Shown: positions 16,731 through 24,517 of the stretch, one piece after another
Layout of the letters: each line of letters starts with the position of its first letter
Numbering within the stretch: the stretch's first letter is position 1
Origin: CAYFJO01 sp964343305
Lineage (GTDB): Bacteria > Planctomycetota > Planctomycetia > Pirellulales > Pirellulaceae
Assembly: GCA_964343305.1 (NCBI GenBank)
Contig: CAYFJO010000115.1
Coordinates: 1-26,932 of the forward strand
Direction of reading: 5' to 3'
Length of the DNA: 26,932 nucleotides
Translations under genes and position numbers: made by a program
Notes under the pieces: generated by a model
Databases searched by the model: none
Seen by the model: the letters and a program-made list of their open reading frames with translations, nothing else
Told to the model about the DNA's origin: nothing

Positions 16731-16803
16731 GCGGGCGTAACTCAGTTGGCAGAGTGACAGCTTCCCAAGCTGTATGTCGCGGGTTCGAATCCCGTCGCCC
16801 GCT
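16731..16803 (+). tRNA. tRNA-Gly (anticodon CCC)
   Basis: A complete cloverleaf is visible: acceptor stem GCGGGCG paired with CGCCCGC, a D-arm with ACTCAGTTGGCAGAGT, an anticodon stem ACAGC/GCTGT around the loop TTCCCAA (anticodon CCC), and a T-arm CGGGTTCGAATCCCG. The discriminator base is T, as expected for bacterial tRNA-Gly. CCA is not encoded. A run of six T (16803-16808) follows directly and may help termination. Confidence 0.95.
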
Positions 16804-16805
16804 TT

Positions 16806-17144
16806 TTTCTTCATTCGTGCCATCTTGAGACATTTGGCGCTGATCGCTGACGCTTGCGAACAGTCACGGCAGTCGTCGGAGGAGCTGACGTAGCGTTTGT
16901 GGTTTTCGCTGATCGCGGGAGTGGGAGTCAGATACTTACCCTGTGGACAGCGAAAACGATCCTGTTCTTTCTCGTAAACCAAGTCACCTTCGAGGTACTT
17001 GCTGTTACCTGCGCGGCCGCTCCAGAGCGGGATGTAGGTCTCCATGTCTTGCTGCTGCAAGGCGCGAATGATGTGCGACACCCTCGTGCAGTTGGCGAAT
17101 TGCCATATGCGATCGCTACGAGCCAATGGATTGAAGTGCAACAA
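16806..17144 (-). pseudogene. IS1182-like transposase remnant
   Basis: The - strand frame encodes ALQQQDMETYIPLWSGRAGN, then GDLVYEKEQDRFRCPQGKYL, and ends with a cysteine-rich stretch (DCRDCSQASAISAKCLKMAR). This is the central region of IS1182-type DDE transposases: the EAYIP box, then Y-x-C-P-x-G and the DC-x-x-C motif. The N-terminal and catalytic C-terminal parts are absent. The frame then runs through the complement of tRNA-Gly, which is not protein-coding. The element is therefore truncated exactly at the tRNA 3' end. Confidence 0.65.
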
Positions 17145-17207
17145 ACTCCTGGTTTTTGTGTCAGAATGGGTGCTGGGCTGTGTTTAGTCCTTTAGGAGCA
17201 CGCCTGC

Positions 17208-17804
17208 ATGACTCAATTCCCGGAGACGCGCGACAGCCTGCTTTTGCAGGTGAGAGACCCTCGTGATCGCGATGCGTGGGAACGATTTGAGCAGATTTAT
17301 CGTCCCGTCATCTACCGGCTGGCTCGACAGCGAGGTTTGCAGGATGCCGACGCGCAGGATTTGTCGCAGCAAGTGTTGATGGCGGTCGCTTCGGCGGTCG
17401 GGCGGTGGGAGAGAAATGGCCAGTCGGTTCGTTTCAGACATTGGCTCAGACGAGTGGCGCGGAACGCCATTATCAATGCCCTCTCGCGAAGTCCAAAAGA
17501 TCGCGCGGTTGGCGGAACATCAGTCCAAGAGCTATTGGATGAACAGCGGCAAACCGATGAAGACACCGAGAATCAGATCGAGCTTGAGTTTCGTCGCGAG
17601 CTTTACCGGCGGGCGGCGGAGATAGTTCGTGCGGATGTCCATCCCGAAACGTGGCAGGCATTCGAGTTGACCGTGATCGACGGTCATGACGTTGAGACAG
17701 CTGAGAATCAGTTAAGCAAATCAGTTGGAGCAATTTACGCGGCGCGTAGTCGCATTATGCGACGACTTCGCGAAGTAGTACATGAACTAGAGGAACCAGA
17801 ATGA
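17208..17804 (+). CDS. ECF-type RNA polymerase sigma factor (planctomycete kinase-linked group)
   Basis: 198 aa. Region 2 covers about residues 10-95 (AWERFEQIYRPVIYRLARQR, then DADAQDLSQQVLMAV and the RFRHWLRRVARNAIIN segment). Region 4 covers about 130-190 (a helix-turn-helix with KSVGAIYAARSRIMRRL). The length and the FRxWLxxVARN motif fit the planctomycete ECF groups that sit beside Ser/Thr kinases. AGGAG at 17194-17198 precedes the ATG. The stop overlaps the kinase start as ATGA (17801-17804), so the two are translationally coupled. The kinase N-terminus carries a small HxxxCxxC motif like that of anti-sigma zinc domains, which suggests that it controls this factor directly. Confidence 0.92.
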   Translation: MTQFPETRDSLLLQVRDPRDRDAWERFEQIYRPVIYRLARQRGLQDADAQDLSQQVLMAVASAVGRWERNGQSVRFRHWLRRVARNAIINALSRSPKDRAVGGTSVQELLDEQRQTDEDTENQIELEFRRELYRRAAEIVRADVHPETWQAFELTVIDGHDVETAENQLSKSVGAIYAARSRIMRRLREVVHELEEPE

Positions 17805-19327
17805 ATACGATCACGAAAGCCTGCGATCCCAGTCGGCTCGAAGCGTTTTTGCGCGGAGACCTGATCGAATCTGATGAACGTGACCTAATGAATCATTTAG
17901 ACGAATGTCGACAATGTCGTTGCGAACTTGAGGATCGGGCGGCGGAGCCGTCGTCGTGGGATGAGGCACAGCAGCTTCTTCGACCACAGGCATTTGACCA
18001 AGAATCGGTCTGTGCTGAACAAGCGCGGCTGCCTCTGGAAATGCAGCACGTACTTGACGCTCTTGGAGCGACAGACGATCCGGAAATGCTCGGCCGTCTG
18101 GGTGGCTATGAAGTCTCAGGCGTTGTCGGATCTGGTGCGATGGGCGTGGTACTGAAAGCGTTTGACAAGCCGCTCGATCGGACGGTAGCGATCAAAGTTC
18201 TCGCTCCTCATTTGGCATCGAGCGGTGCACCGCGAAGACGATTCGGCCGCGAGGCGAAAGCAGCTGCGGCTGTCCTGCATCCGAACGTGATGGCGATTCA
18301 TGGTGTGTCGAACGATGAGGCGTTGCCCTATCTCGTGATGCCGTACGTCCGTGGTTCATCACTCCAAAAGCGACTCGGCGAGCACGGTCTGCTCACGACT
18401 GACGAAGTTCTGCGGATCGCTTCGCAGATTGCCGCTGGTCTGGCCGCCGCCCATGCACAGGGACTTGTGCACCGCGACATCAAACCCGCCAACATCAAAC
18501 CCGCCAACATCATGCTTGAGGACGGCGTCGAGCGCGTGGCGATTACCGACTTCGGACTCGCACGAGCGGTTGACGACGCCACGATGACTCGCACGGGTGT
18601 GATCGCTGGCACGCCGGAGTATATGTCGCCTGAACAAGCGCGCGGAGAGTTCGTTGACCAACGGAGTGACTTGTTCAGTTTGGGCAGCGTGATGTACGCG
18701 ATGTGTGCTGGTCGCGCGCCGTTCCGCGCTGAAACGAGCTATGGCGTGTTGCGACGTATCACGGACGATGAGCCGAGACCGATTCGCGAAATCAATCCTG
18801 ACATCCCCGAGTGGCTTTGTCAGATCATTGCAAAACTCATGTCGAAGAATCCTGGCGACCGTTTCGAGTCGGCCGACGAAGTGGCCGAGCTTCTGGAAGG
18901 ATGTCTGGCTCACGTGCAGCAACCAACTGCCGTGCCGTTGCCAAAAACTTGTCGTTCACTCCGCAGACGTCGCGAGAAGGATCAGTCATTGGGCGTTAGC
19001 CCACGGTTCTTACGCAAGCCGCCGTCTTCGCGGCTGATGATCGGAGCTGCGTTCTTCTTTGCGATGATCTTTGCCGGCGTTCTGATCGTGCTTGAATTGA
19101 ACAAAGGGACGTTGACGTTTGAATGCGAGGTGGACGATGTGCCGGTGCGGATCACGCAGGGTGACAAGGTTGTCGAGAAACTCACGGTTACTCGAACCGG
19201 CGCTTCGGTGCGTGTCGCGGCGGGCAGGTACGTTGTGGAAATTGACGGCAAACCGGATGGAATCGTCATTAAAGACGGAACCGTGGAATTGCAGCGGGGC
19301 GGAAAACGGCTGGTGAGAATTGTGTAG
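17801..19327 (+). CDS. Receptor-like Ser/Thr protein kinase with anti-sigma-like zinc motif
   Basis: 508 aa. Residues 32-41 (HLDECRQCRC) form an HxxxCxxC motif like zinc anti-sigma domains. The kinase domain spans about 103-372: glycine loop GSGAMGVV, Lys132 in TVAIKVL, Glu151, catalytic loop HRD with Asp226, and DFG with Asp250, then GTPEYMSPEQ. A transmembrane helix lies at about 412-433, followed by a short extracytoplasmic domain (about 434-508, PEGA-like: AGRYVVEIDGKPDGIVIKDG). The catalytic loop reads HRDIKPANIKPANIML: a perfect 15-bp tandem duplication adds a second IKPAN where kinases have one. The essential Asp, Lys and first Asn remain, but the loop is five residues longer than normal. 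The gene is coupled to the sigma factor by ATGA. Confidence 0.92.
   Translation: MNTITKACDPSRLEAFLRGDLIESDERDLMNHLDECRQCRCELEDRAAEPSSWDEAQQLLRPQAFDQESVCAEQARLPLEMQHVLDALGATDDPEMLGRLGGYEVSGVVGSGAMGVVLKAFDKPLDRTVAIKVLAPHLASSGAPRRRFGREAKAAAAVLHPNVMAIHGVSNDEALPYLVMPYVRGSSLQKRLGEHGLLTTDEVLRIASQIAAGLAAAHAQGLVHRDIKPANIKPANIMLEDGVERVAITDFGLARAVDDATMTRTGVIAGTPEYMSPEQARGEFVDQRSDLFSLGSVMYAMCAGRAPFRAETSYGVLRRITDDEPRPIREINPDIPEWLCQIIAKLMSKNPGDRFESADEVAELLEGCLAHVQQPTAVPLPKTCRSLRRRREKDQSLGVSPRFLRKPPSSRLMIGAAFFFAMIFAGVLIVLELNKGTLTFECEVDDVPVRITQGDKVVEKLTVTRTGASVRVAAGRYVVEIDGKPDGIVIKDGTVELQRGGKRLVRIV
18479..18508 (+). repeat. 15-bp perfect tandem duplication in the kinase catalytic loop
   Basis: ATCAAACCCGCCAAC occurs twice head to tail, encoding IKPAN-IKPAN directly after HRD. 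The copies are identical at the nucleotide level, so the duplication is recent or a sequence artefact. Confidence 0.95.
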
Positions 19328-19408
19328 GACAACGCTCCAAGAGTCGCTGATTAACCGACGCACGATGCACTTGTAGTCGAAAAGCCATTCCAGCCGGGAA
19401 GCTGGCCG

Positions 19409-22240
19409 ATGTTGCGGCGTGATCCGAGTTTGACAGCCTACCAACCTATGCCCGGTGCCATGAAGAAAGCGCCGTCGGTTGTAGCGAAGTATCACGTTGG
19501 AACACTACCCGCCGAAGAGGCAAAGCGAGTTGATCTTTTTGGCAAAGGTGAACCCAACGAGTTCCTGGTTTGTGCCAATTCGCAGCTGATCGCGTACGAT
19601 GCCGACGGCAAACAATTGTGGAGCGCCCATCAACCCGGTTATGACATCACGGAAGCGAAGTGGGTCGAGGATCTGGATGGCGATGGCACCAACGAGGTTG
19701 TTGCCGCCGCAGGCAACCTGGGAAGAGGGCGACAGGCATTGGTGGCGTTCGATGCAAAGACTGGCAAGTTTCGAGTGGCGGTGGATTTTACTACTGGTTC
19801 TAGTGGCTGGACAGCTCGTTGTTGCCCGTTTCTCGCAGAGCAGCCCGGCAAACAAATCTTGCTGGTGCAATCGAGCCGCCGCCAGAAGTTGCCCTATCTC
19901 CCGCGCCCGACTGGCCCGGACGGCGACTTTTCATTGTGGCGATTCGATGGGAAGAAGTTCGTGCGGCAGTGGCACATCCAGACGACGCTTCCGCCCGACG
20001 CCATACTCAATAATCCAGAACTTCTCGTCGGTGACATCGAGGGAGACGGACGTATCCGCGCGGTTGTGTCCTCGATGTGTCATGTTTGGTATCTCGATCC
20101 CAATGAAGGCAAAGTGCTGTCGCTTACAGCGTGGCGACCTCAACAGGCGCAACGGTTGGGCCCCTATGGGTGGAGTGAACTCCTCGATGTCGATGGCGAC
20201 GGCCGGCTCGACTACGTCAATGTGGCGGCGCTACAAAACGTCAACTATCTCCGAAATACTGGCATGAAAATGGAGCTGGGCTGGACGCGCGGTTGGCGAG
20301 AAAGGCACGTTTTGTCACAGAACGACATCACCAGTCCGTCGCGTCCGTGGCGGGACCTCGAAGGAGATGGAAAAATGGAGTGCCTGTTCGCCCGTGGGGA
20401 AGCCAGTCGCGGCCAGTGGGAAATGCACGTCGCGGATGGAGAATCGGGGAGCGACATTGTCACGCAGCCGAACATCGTCCCGATCGCGACCATTCGCGCG
20501 GGGACTGACGAGAAGAGTGGATACCTGTTGCTTTGCGCGCGGACCGAGGGTCCTCACCTGCGACCTGTCAAAGCTCACGAGGTCTGGACCTATCAATCGG
20601 GCAAGCTGGAGCAGATCTGGTCGTCGGAGAAGGACCGCTTCGTGCTGAAGGAATTTGAACATGACGACACCAACACGGGGTATCGCGGCTTTCGCCTGCG
20701 AATGCCCGTGACTCGCGATGTCGACGGAGACGGCGTGGCGGAGTTTTTTACCAGCCGCAGCGGAGATGAGCACCCACAGGCATGGGGCTACGACAAGCAG
20801 AAACAGATTGTCAAAAAACCAGGACGTCCCACCCCGCCGCCATCGACGCCGAAGGTTCCGCCGCAGGGAAAGCAAATCCCGTATCTGCTCGCCGCGAATC
20901 TGAACGGCAAGCCAGGCAACGAACTGCTGCTCTACGACGAAGACGACGAGAAGATTTCGATTCTGCAACTGGCTGACGGGAAACTGAAGGCGACGGAGAC
21001 AATGCCGGCGACCAGTATTCCGATTTGCGTCGATGTTCTCGGTTCCGGAATGCCGCAAGTGTTAACGGTTGACCGCGATGACCAGATGAATCTGCGCGTC
21101 CGAGTGAATCATTCTCAGGCGCGATTGCGTCTCCGCGATCGACGGAAAATAGAAGAGGCGTGGCAGTTCGTCTTTCCCGGCAGTGCTGATGTGAGCCGAT
21201 TTGGAGTTGCCGTAGGCCGGTTCTCCGGAGAGAAGCATTGGGACGTCATCGCTTATGCGCACGTACCGGTAACGCGAACCTACATGTTGAACGGCCGCAC
21301 CGGCAAGGTCGTTTGGGAACTCGGCGCCACCGGGCACGACCGGCCGTTCCAGCCAGGTGGCGGCCGCGGATCCGCGATCGACTACAACGGCGACGGTGCC
21401 GACGACTTCCTGTTCGCCAATCCGGATTACTTGTGCATCGTAAACGGACGCAACGGCGAACGACTCTTCGGGCCAAGCGAACTGACGCACATGATGCAGT
21501 GGTGGGCAGCGTACTCGACTCCGACATTGGTACGTAACGAAGGGGAAAAGCCGCTGATTTACTTGGCTGGAGCCTTCAGTTGCCGCGCGGCATTGCGCGT
21601 CGCTGGCCAAGCTGATGCTGGCGCGCAAGCAAGACCAGCGGCCGACATCGATACACTTGAGTATGAAGGCGGCGGTGAGTCACGCGGCGCCCTTCAGCCG
21701 CTCACCCCTCTCGGTGGCACCAGGCGGCTTGAGGAATTTCGGGGCAGGCTTCCGCGCGGCCTCGCTGGACTCCCGCGCGTCGCCGCCGCTAGTGAAATCC
21801 AAAAAGCCTGGCTGGAATATCTGCCGTCGGATCGTTGGGCATTATACGATAAGGGGATTGCAGGATTCAGCGAGGGTCTACTGCCGCCGTCAAAAACTGC
21901 CGGTTGGCGAGCAATGCAAGTGGAAGCGGACGGAGTCCTCAAGTGTTTTGACATATCCACCGGAAAGGTCCGCTGGCACCTTCCGCTAAGCGGCCACTCG
22001 ACCAACATCGCCAGTTGCGACATCGACGGAGACGGCAAAGTCGAGTGCCTTCTGGGCACGCGCGACGGCAAGCTGATGGCAATTCTGGACGGCGGCAAAA
22101 GTGGTGAGGTCCTCTGGGAGAAACAGTTCCCCGCCGCCGTCGGATCCCCAATTCTCGCCGACATTACAGGCAACGGCAAAAGCGAAATCATCATCAGCGT
22201 CGGCGACGGTTTCGTTTATGTTTTGGGAGCCGGCGATTGA
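19409..22240 (+). CDS. FG-GAP/VCBS-type beta-propeller protein, N-terminally truncated
   Basis: 943 aa from ATG 19409. It contains many calcium-binding-like DxDGDG motifs (LDGDGTNEV, VDGDGRLDYV, VDGDGVAEFF, YNGDGADDFL, IDGDGKVECL) typical of FG-GAP/VCBS propellers, plus PQQ-like strands (NGRTGKVVWELG, DISTGKVRWHLP). Such proteins are normally exported, yet no signal peptide is present. The same frame stays clearly coding upstream of the ATG (residues such as VEKPFQPGSWP) back to a TAA near 19350, with no start codon. The native 5' end therefore seems lost. A segment at about residues 733-793 (DNA about 21605-21785) is Arg/Gly/Leu-rich and unlike its flanks, and may be an insertion. The gene follows the kinase by 81 bp and may be in the same operon. 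Confidence 0.75.
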   Translation: MLRRDPSLTAYQPMPGAMKKAPSVVAKYHVGTLPAEEAKRVDLFGKGEPNEFLVCANSQLIAYDADGKQLWSAHQPGYDITEAKWVEDLDGDGTNEVVAAAGNLGRGRQALVAFDAKTGKFRVAVDFTTGSSGWTARCCPFLAEQPGKQILLVQSSRRQKLPYLPRPTGPDGDFSLWRFDGKKFVRQWHIQTTLPPDAILNNPELLVGDIEGDGRIRAVVSSMCHVWYLDPNEGKVLSLTAWRPQQAQRLGPYGWSELLDVDGDGRLDYVNVAALQNVNYLRNTGMKMELGWTRGWRERHVLSQNDITSPSRPWRDLEGDGKMECLFARGEASRGQWEMHVADGESGSDIVTQPNIVPIATIRAGTDEKSGYLLLCARTEGPHLRPVKAHEVWTYQSGKLEQIWSSEKDRFVLKEFEHDDTNTGYRGFRLRMPVTRDVDGDGVAEFFTSRSGDEHPQAWGYDKQKQIVKKPGRPTPPPSTPKVPPQGKQIPYLLAANLNGKPGNELLLYDEDDEKISILQLADGKLKATETMPATSIPICVDVLGSGMPQVLTVDRDDQMNLRVRVNHSQARLRLRDRRKIEEAWQFVFPGSADVSRFGVAVGRFSGEKHWDVIAYAHVPVTRTYMLNGRTGKVVWELGATGHDRPFQPGGGRGSAIDYNGDGADDFLFANPDYLCIVNGRNGERLFGPSELTHMMQWWAAYSTPTLVRNEGEKPLIYLAGAFSCRAALRVAGQADAGAQARPAADIDTLEYEGGGESRGALQPLTPLGGTRRLEEFRGRLPRGLAGLPRVAAASEIQKAWLEYLPSDRWALYDKGIAGFSEGLLPPSKTAGWRAMQVEADGVLKCFDISTGKVRWHLPLSGHSTNIASCDIDGDGKVECLLGTRDGKLMAILDGGKSGEVLWEKQFPAAVGSPILADITGNGKSEIIISVGDGFVYVLGAGD

Positions 22241-22314
22241 CCTCAACAGGAGCAAGGATTCGGGAACCGAAACTAAAGTCTGAACGTCCAAAATAGAAAA
22301 CCAAAGGAGTTACC

Positions 22315-22851
22315 ATGTCGCGTCTTAATTCGGTTTTGAATCTGCCGACACTGTTCACGTTCGTTCTCGTTGCCGCAATCGTTTTTTGCAACGCATGTCC
22401 CGTGTACGCGTTGTACGAAATTGCTTATGAAGGTGTGTGGCCGAAGAGTTGGCCAAAGGAATTGGAGCCGCTCAGAAAGCAATCACGCACAATTTCGGGT
22501 CCGGAATTCGGACCTACCGTTTATGAAATCCCTTTCGCGAACCGGGAAGATTTTGAGTCTGCCTGGCCGCATATTTTGAAGCTCAAAAGCAAAGGAGCGT
22601 CCGTCATACTCTTGCGCGGCCTTCACACCAAATTCAAATTAATTCCATGGCCAGCGGTCAAGACCGGTGTTCGCATCGTGACTCCTTCAGGACCCTACCC
22701 GCCCGGCTATGCCGAACAGGCAAAGAAGGCAGGAGTCACGTTAAGGACTGCCACCGACATTGAGTTGGTGGTTGATGGAGAGATCGTTGATTTGAACCGC
22801 ATTCCCCTACCGGCCGATACCACGATAATCGACAAGCGATTCACGGACTGA
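22315..22851 (+). CDS. Small secreted protein of unknown function
   Basis: 178 aa. The N-terminal hydrophobic stretch (about residues 10-33, ending PVYA) is a signal peptide. AAAGGAG at 22303-22309 is an excellent ribosome binding site before ATG 22315. The mature part has an alternating alpha/beta appearance (YEIPFANREDFESAWPHILK, KGASVILLRGLHTKF), with no motif I recognise. It lies 74 bp after the FG-GAP gene on the same strand and may belong to the same unit. A function cannot be assigned. Confidence 0.75.
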   Translation: MSRLNSVLNLPTLFTFVLVAAIVFCNACPVYALYEIAYEGVWPKSWPKELEPLRKQSRTISGPEFGPTVYEIPFANREDFESAWPHILKLKSKGASVILLRGLHTKFKLIPWPAVKTGVRIVTPSGPYPPGYAEQAKKAGVTLRTATDIELVVDGEIVDLNRIPLPADTTIIDKRFTD

Positions 22852-22864
22852 CAAAAGAGGAGAC

Positions 22865-23218
22865 ATGAAATGTCTGCACGAACGATGTGCGATCACTCGC
22901 AAGTGTTCTCCCGCGCTCTCTTTCCGTAAATCGAAAAATGGGCGTCAGCTCCCAACCCCACGGTCCGGCACGGGACCCCCGCTTCTGAATCGCGAACTCT
23001 CTGACTCCTTCTTTTTCGAAGCCAAAACGGTTAACAGGACGGTTGAGGGCGGGAATCGGACTCTCCAAATTCACCACGGCGATGTGGTCATCGGCGGGCG
23101 TCGCAGGCAACGTTCTTTGACGACGTCCTGCGTGCGGATCTTTTGGGCAGTGAAACGCTCATACGTTATGATAGTTCAGCGGAACTTTGCCACTTGCAGC
23201 ATACTTCAAGCAGCTTAG
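22865..23218 (+). CDS. Doubtful 117-aa ORF with a strong ribosome binding site
   Basis: The start is preceded by AGAGGAGAC and lies 13 bp after the previous stop, exactly as expected for a coupled gene. The product, however, is Arg/Ser/Thr-rich without any recognisable fold, and a different frame near 23120-23226 reads more like protein (FFDDVLRADLLGSETLIRYD then a stop). A plausible reading is the genuine 5' end of a lost gene fused to unrelated DNA. Confidence that the full product is real is low. Confidence 0.3.
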   Translation: MKCLHERCAITRKCSPALSFRKSKNGRQLPTPRSGTGPPLLNRELSDSFFFEAKTVNRTVEGGNRTLQIHHGDVVIGGRRRQRSLTTSCVRIFWAVKRSYVMIVQRNFATCSILQAA

Positions 23219-23430
23219 TTCTCTAGCAAGCCACGGGAATTTGAAGTGTGCGTGAGGCCCCCCCGGCAGCCATCAAGTCACTGGACAACGACTCCCCCAA
23301 GAACTACCTTCGAGTAGACGCGCATTCCAGGGGTAGGCAGAAGGGGGATTGCCTTTCTGACACCCCGGCGTCCACGTGTCCACTAGGAAAAAGCTGACTG
23401 AAGAACGCAAAACCGCGTAGTACAAACAAC
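23219..23430. other. Gap before the caspase-like locus
   Basis: No supported gene. The DNA holds C-rich and G-rich tracts (a run of eight C near 23260 and AGGGGTAGGC / AAGGGGGATT near 23330-23350) but no clear hairpin, tRNA or promoter. It may be a junction between unrelated segments. Confidence 0.3.
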
Positions 23431-23655
23431 TTGCGAGAGGTATTGTCGTGGTCGGTCACTGGAAGATCCGCTAAAAGGTTCGAATCTCAGAACTGGTCGA
23501 CACCGGCAATGGTGTTGGAGCATGCCGTGGCGCATACACTCTGGCCAAGCGTGAGGGATTTAGAAATCGAGTCGGGTCATCCTTTCCCACAGTCTCATAG
23601 CGCTTATTTCGGCAATAGCGAGGTGTGGAGCGCTATCCAAGGTTTCATTCAATGA
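23431..23655 (+). CDS. Small ORF translationally coupled to the caspase-like gene
   Basis: 74 aa from a TTG at 23431; the frame is open back to 23398, so the true start is uncertain and the gene may be a 3' remnant. Its TGA overlaps the caspase ATG as ATGA (23652-23655), which argues that it is, or was, a real translated gene. The C-terminal pattern HSAYFGNSEVWSAIQGFIQ resembles the last strand-helix of alpha/beta hydrolases, where a catalytic His precedes a terminal helix. That reading is speculative. No other domain can be named. Confidence 0.45.
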   Translation: MREVLSWSVTGRSAKRFESQNWSTPAMVLEHAVAHTLWPSVRDLEIESGHPFPQSHSAYFGNSEVWSAIQGFIQ

Positions 23656-24260
23656 ATAATACGTTCGCCTTTATCGTCGGAATCGCCAAGTACGATCAGC
23701 CAGATTGGAATGAGGAGGCCGCGGCGAACAATGCAGTTGCCATTGCCAACTGGTGCGTCGATTCGGGTATTTTTGATCCCCAAAACGTCGTTGTATTCAT
23801 CGATTCGACGAAACAGAAGGCTGGCGTCTTGCTCGATAAGGGAGTGGAAGTCAACTACTCTGCAAAAAAGGAACCCCTAGACGATTTTATCCGGGAGCGT
23901 CTGGCATTGACGCGCCCGGCTAACTCACGTCTGCTCGTGTATTGGTCGGGGCACGGATATATTGACAAAGATCGTGCGCAGATCTTGATCTGCCGCGACT
24001 ATACTAAAGACCGTCTAGTTAATAGAGTCTTCAATGCTAAGGCTTTACGTAACTACCTGCAGAGCGAAGATTTTCGATACTTCACCGACCAACTCTTCCT
24101 AGCGGACGTTTGTCAGACCTACACCAAACTTGACTTTTGGCTGATTGCTTTCCCTCTAAAGAACAACTCACGAAAGACATTGAACAAACTTCGTACTTTG
24201 CCTGTCCCGAAGGGGAATCCACGAACTGTGACCATAACCTTGGGGTTTTTACCAAGATGA
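23652..24260 (+). CDS. Caspase-like (peptidase C14) protein, frameshifted
   Basis: 202 aa in this frame. The opening MNNTFAFIVGIAKYDQPDWN is the first strand and loop of the caspase/metacaspase fold. The dyad is in place: His101 in VYWSGHGYI and Cys154 in FLADVCQTY, with the expected spacing. After KLDF (about residue 162) the sequence turns into unrelated residues up to the stop at 24260, while the -1 frame continues with a convincing protein (see 24137-24514). One extra T in the TTTT run at 24135-24138 would join the two into about 287 aa. The cause may be an indel mutation, a sequencing error, or frameshifting; no classical slippery heptamer is present. Caspase-like proteases occur in bacterial conflict and cell-death systems. 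Here it is coupled to the upstream ORF. Confidence 0.8.
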   Translation: MNNTFAFIVGIAKYDQPDWNEEAAANNAVAIANWCVDSGIFDPQNVVVFIDSTKQKAGVLLDKGVEVNYSAKKEPLDDFIRERLALTRPANSRLLVYWSGHGYIDKDRAQILICRDYTKDRLVNRVFNAKALRNYLQSEDFRYFTDQLFLADVCQTYTKLDFWLIAFPLKNNSRKTLNKLRTLPVPKGNPRTVTITLGFLPR

Positions 24261-24514
24261 CGCTCGACGTTCTAAGCAAATACAAAGAATGGCCCGATCA
24301 TAAACAATTGGAGAAGGACATGAATCAGGCCTTCTGCAACCATGAGACACCGCCGTTTTACATCTACCATAAGAGCAAACGGGGCGAGTCCGGGCCACGC
24401 TTTGTGGGAATAAGGAAACGACGACATATATTGCTTACCGTGATCGGATTACTAGTAGTGATCCTTGCGTTTGCCGTCGTACGGTTTTTTTTGGTGCACG
24501 CCAATGGGAAGTAA
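24137..24514 (+). pseudogene. C-terminal part of the caspase-like protein with membrane anchor
   Basis: This frame continues the caspase domain after the break (LADCFPSKEQLTKDIEQTSY, VFTKMTLDVLSKYKEWPDHK) and ends with one transmembrane helix (about HILLTVIGLLVVILAFAVV) close to the C-terminus. There is no ribosome binding site at its first codon, so it is not an independent gene. The intact protein would be a tail-anchored caspase-like protease. Its TAA (24512-24514) overlaps the target duplication of the IS element that follows. Confidence 0.7.
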
Positions 24515-24517
24515 ATT

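Noticed and set aside
16704..16805. Protein ending DGIRTRDIQLGKLSLCQLSY on the - strand
   Set aside because: It is the complement of tRNA-Gly read as protein, a known artefact.
22841..23110. Minus-strand ORF opposite 22865-23218
   Set aside because: No ribosome binding site, no domain, and it overlaps the preceding gene's end. It is probably a chance frame.
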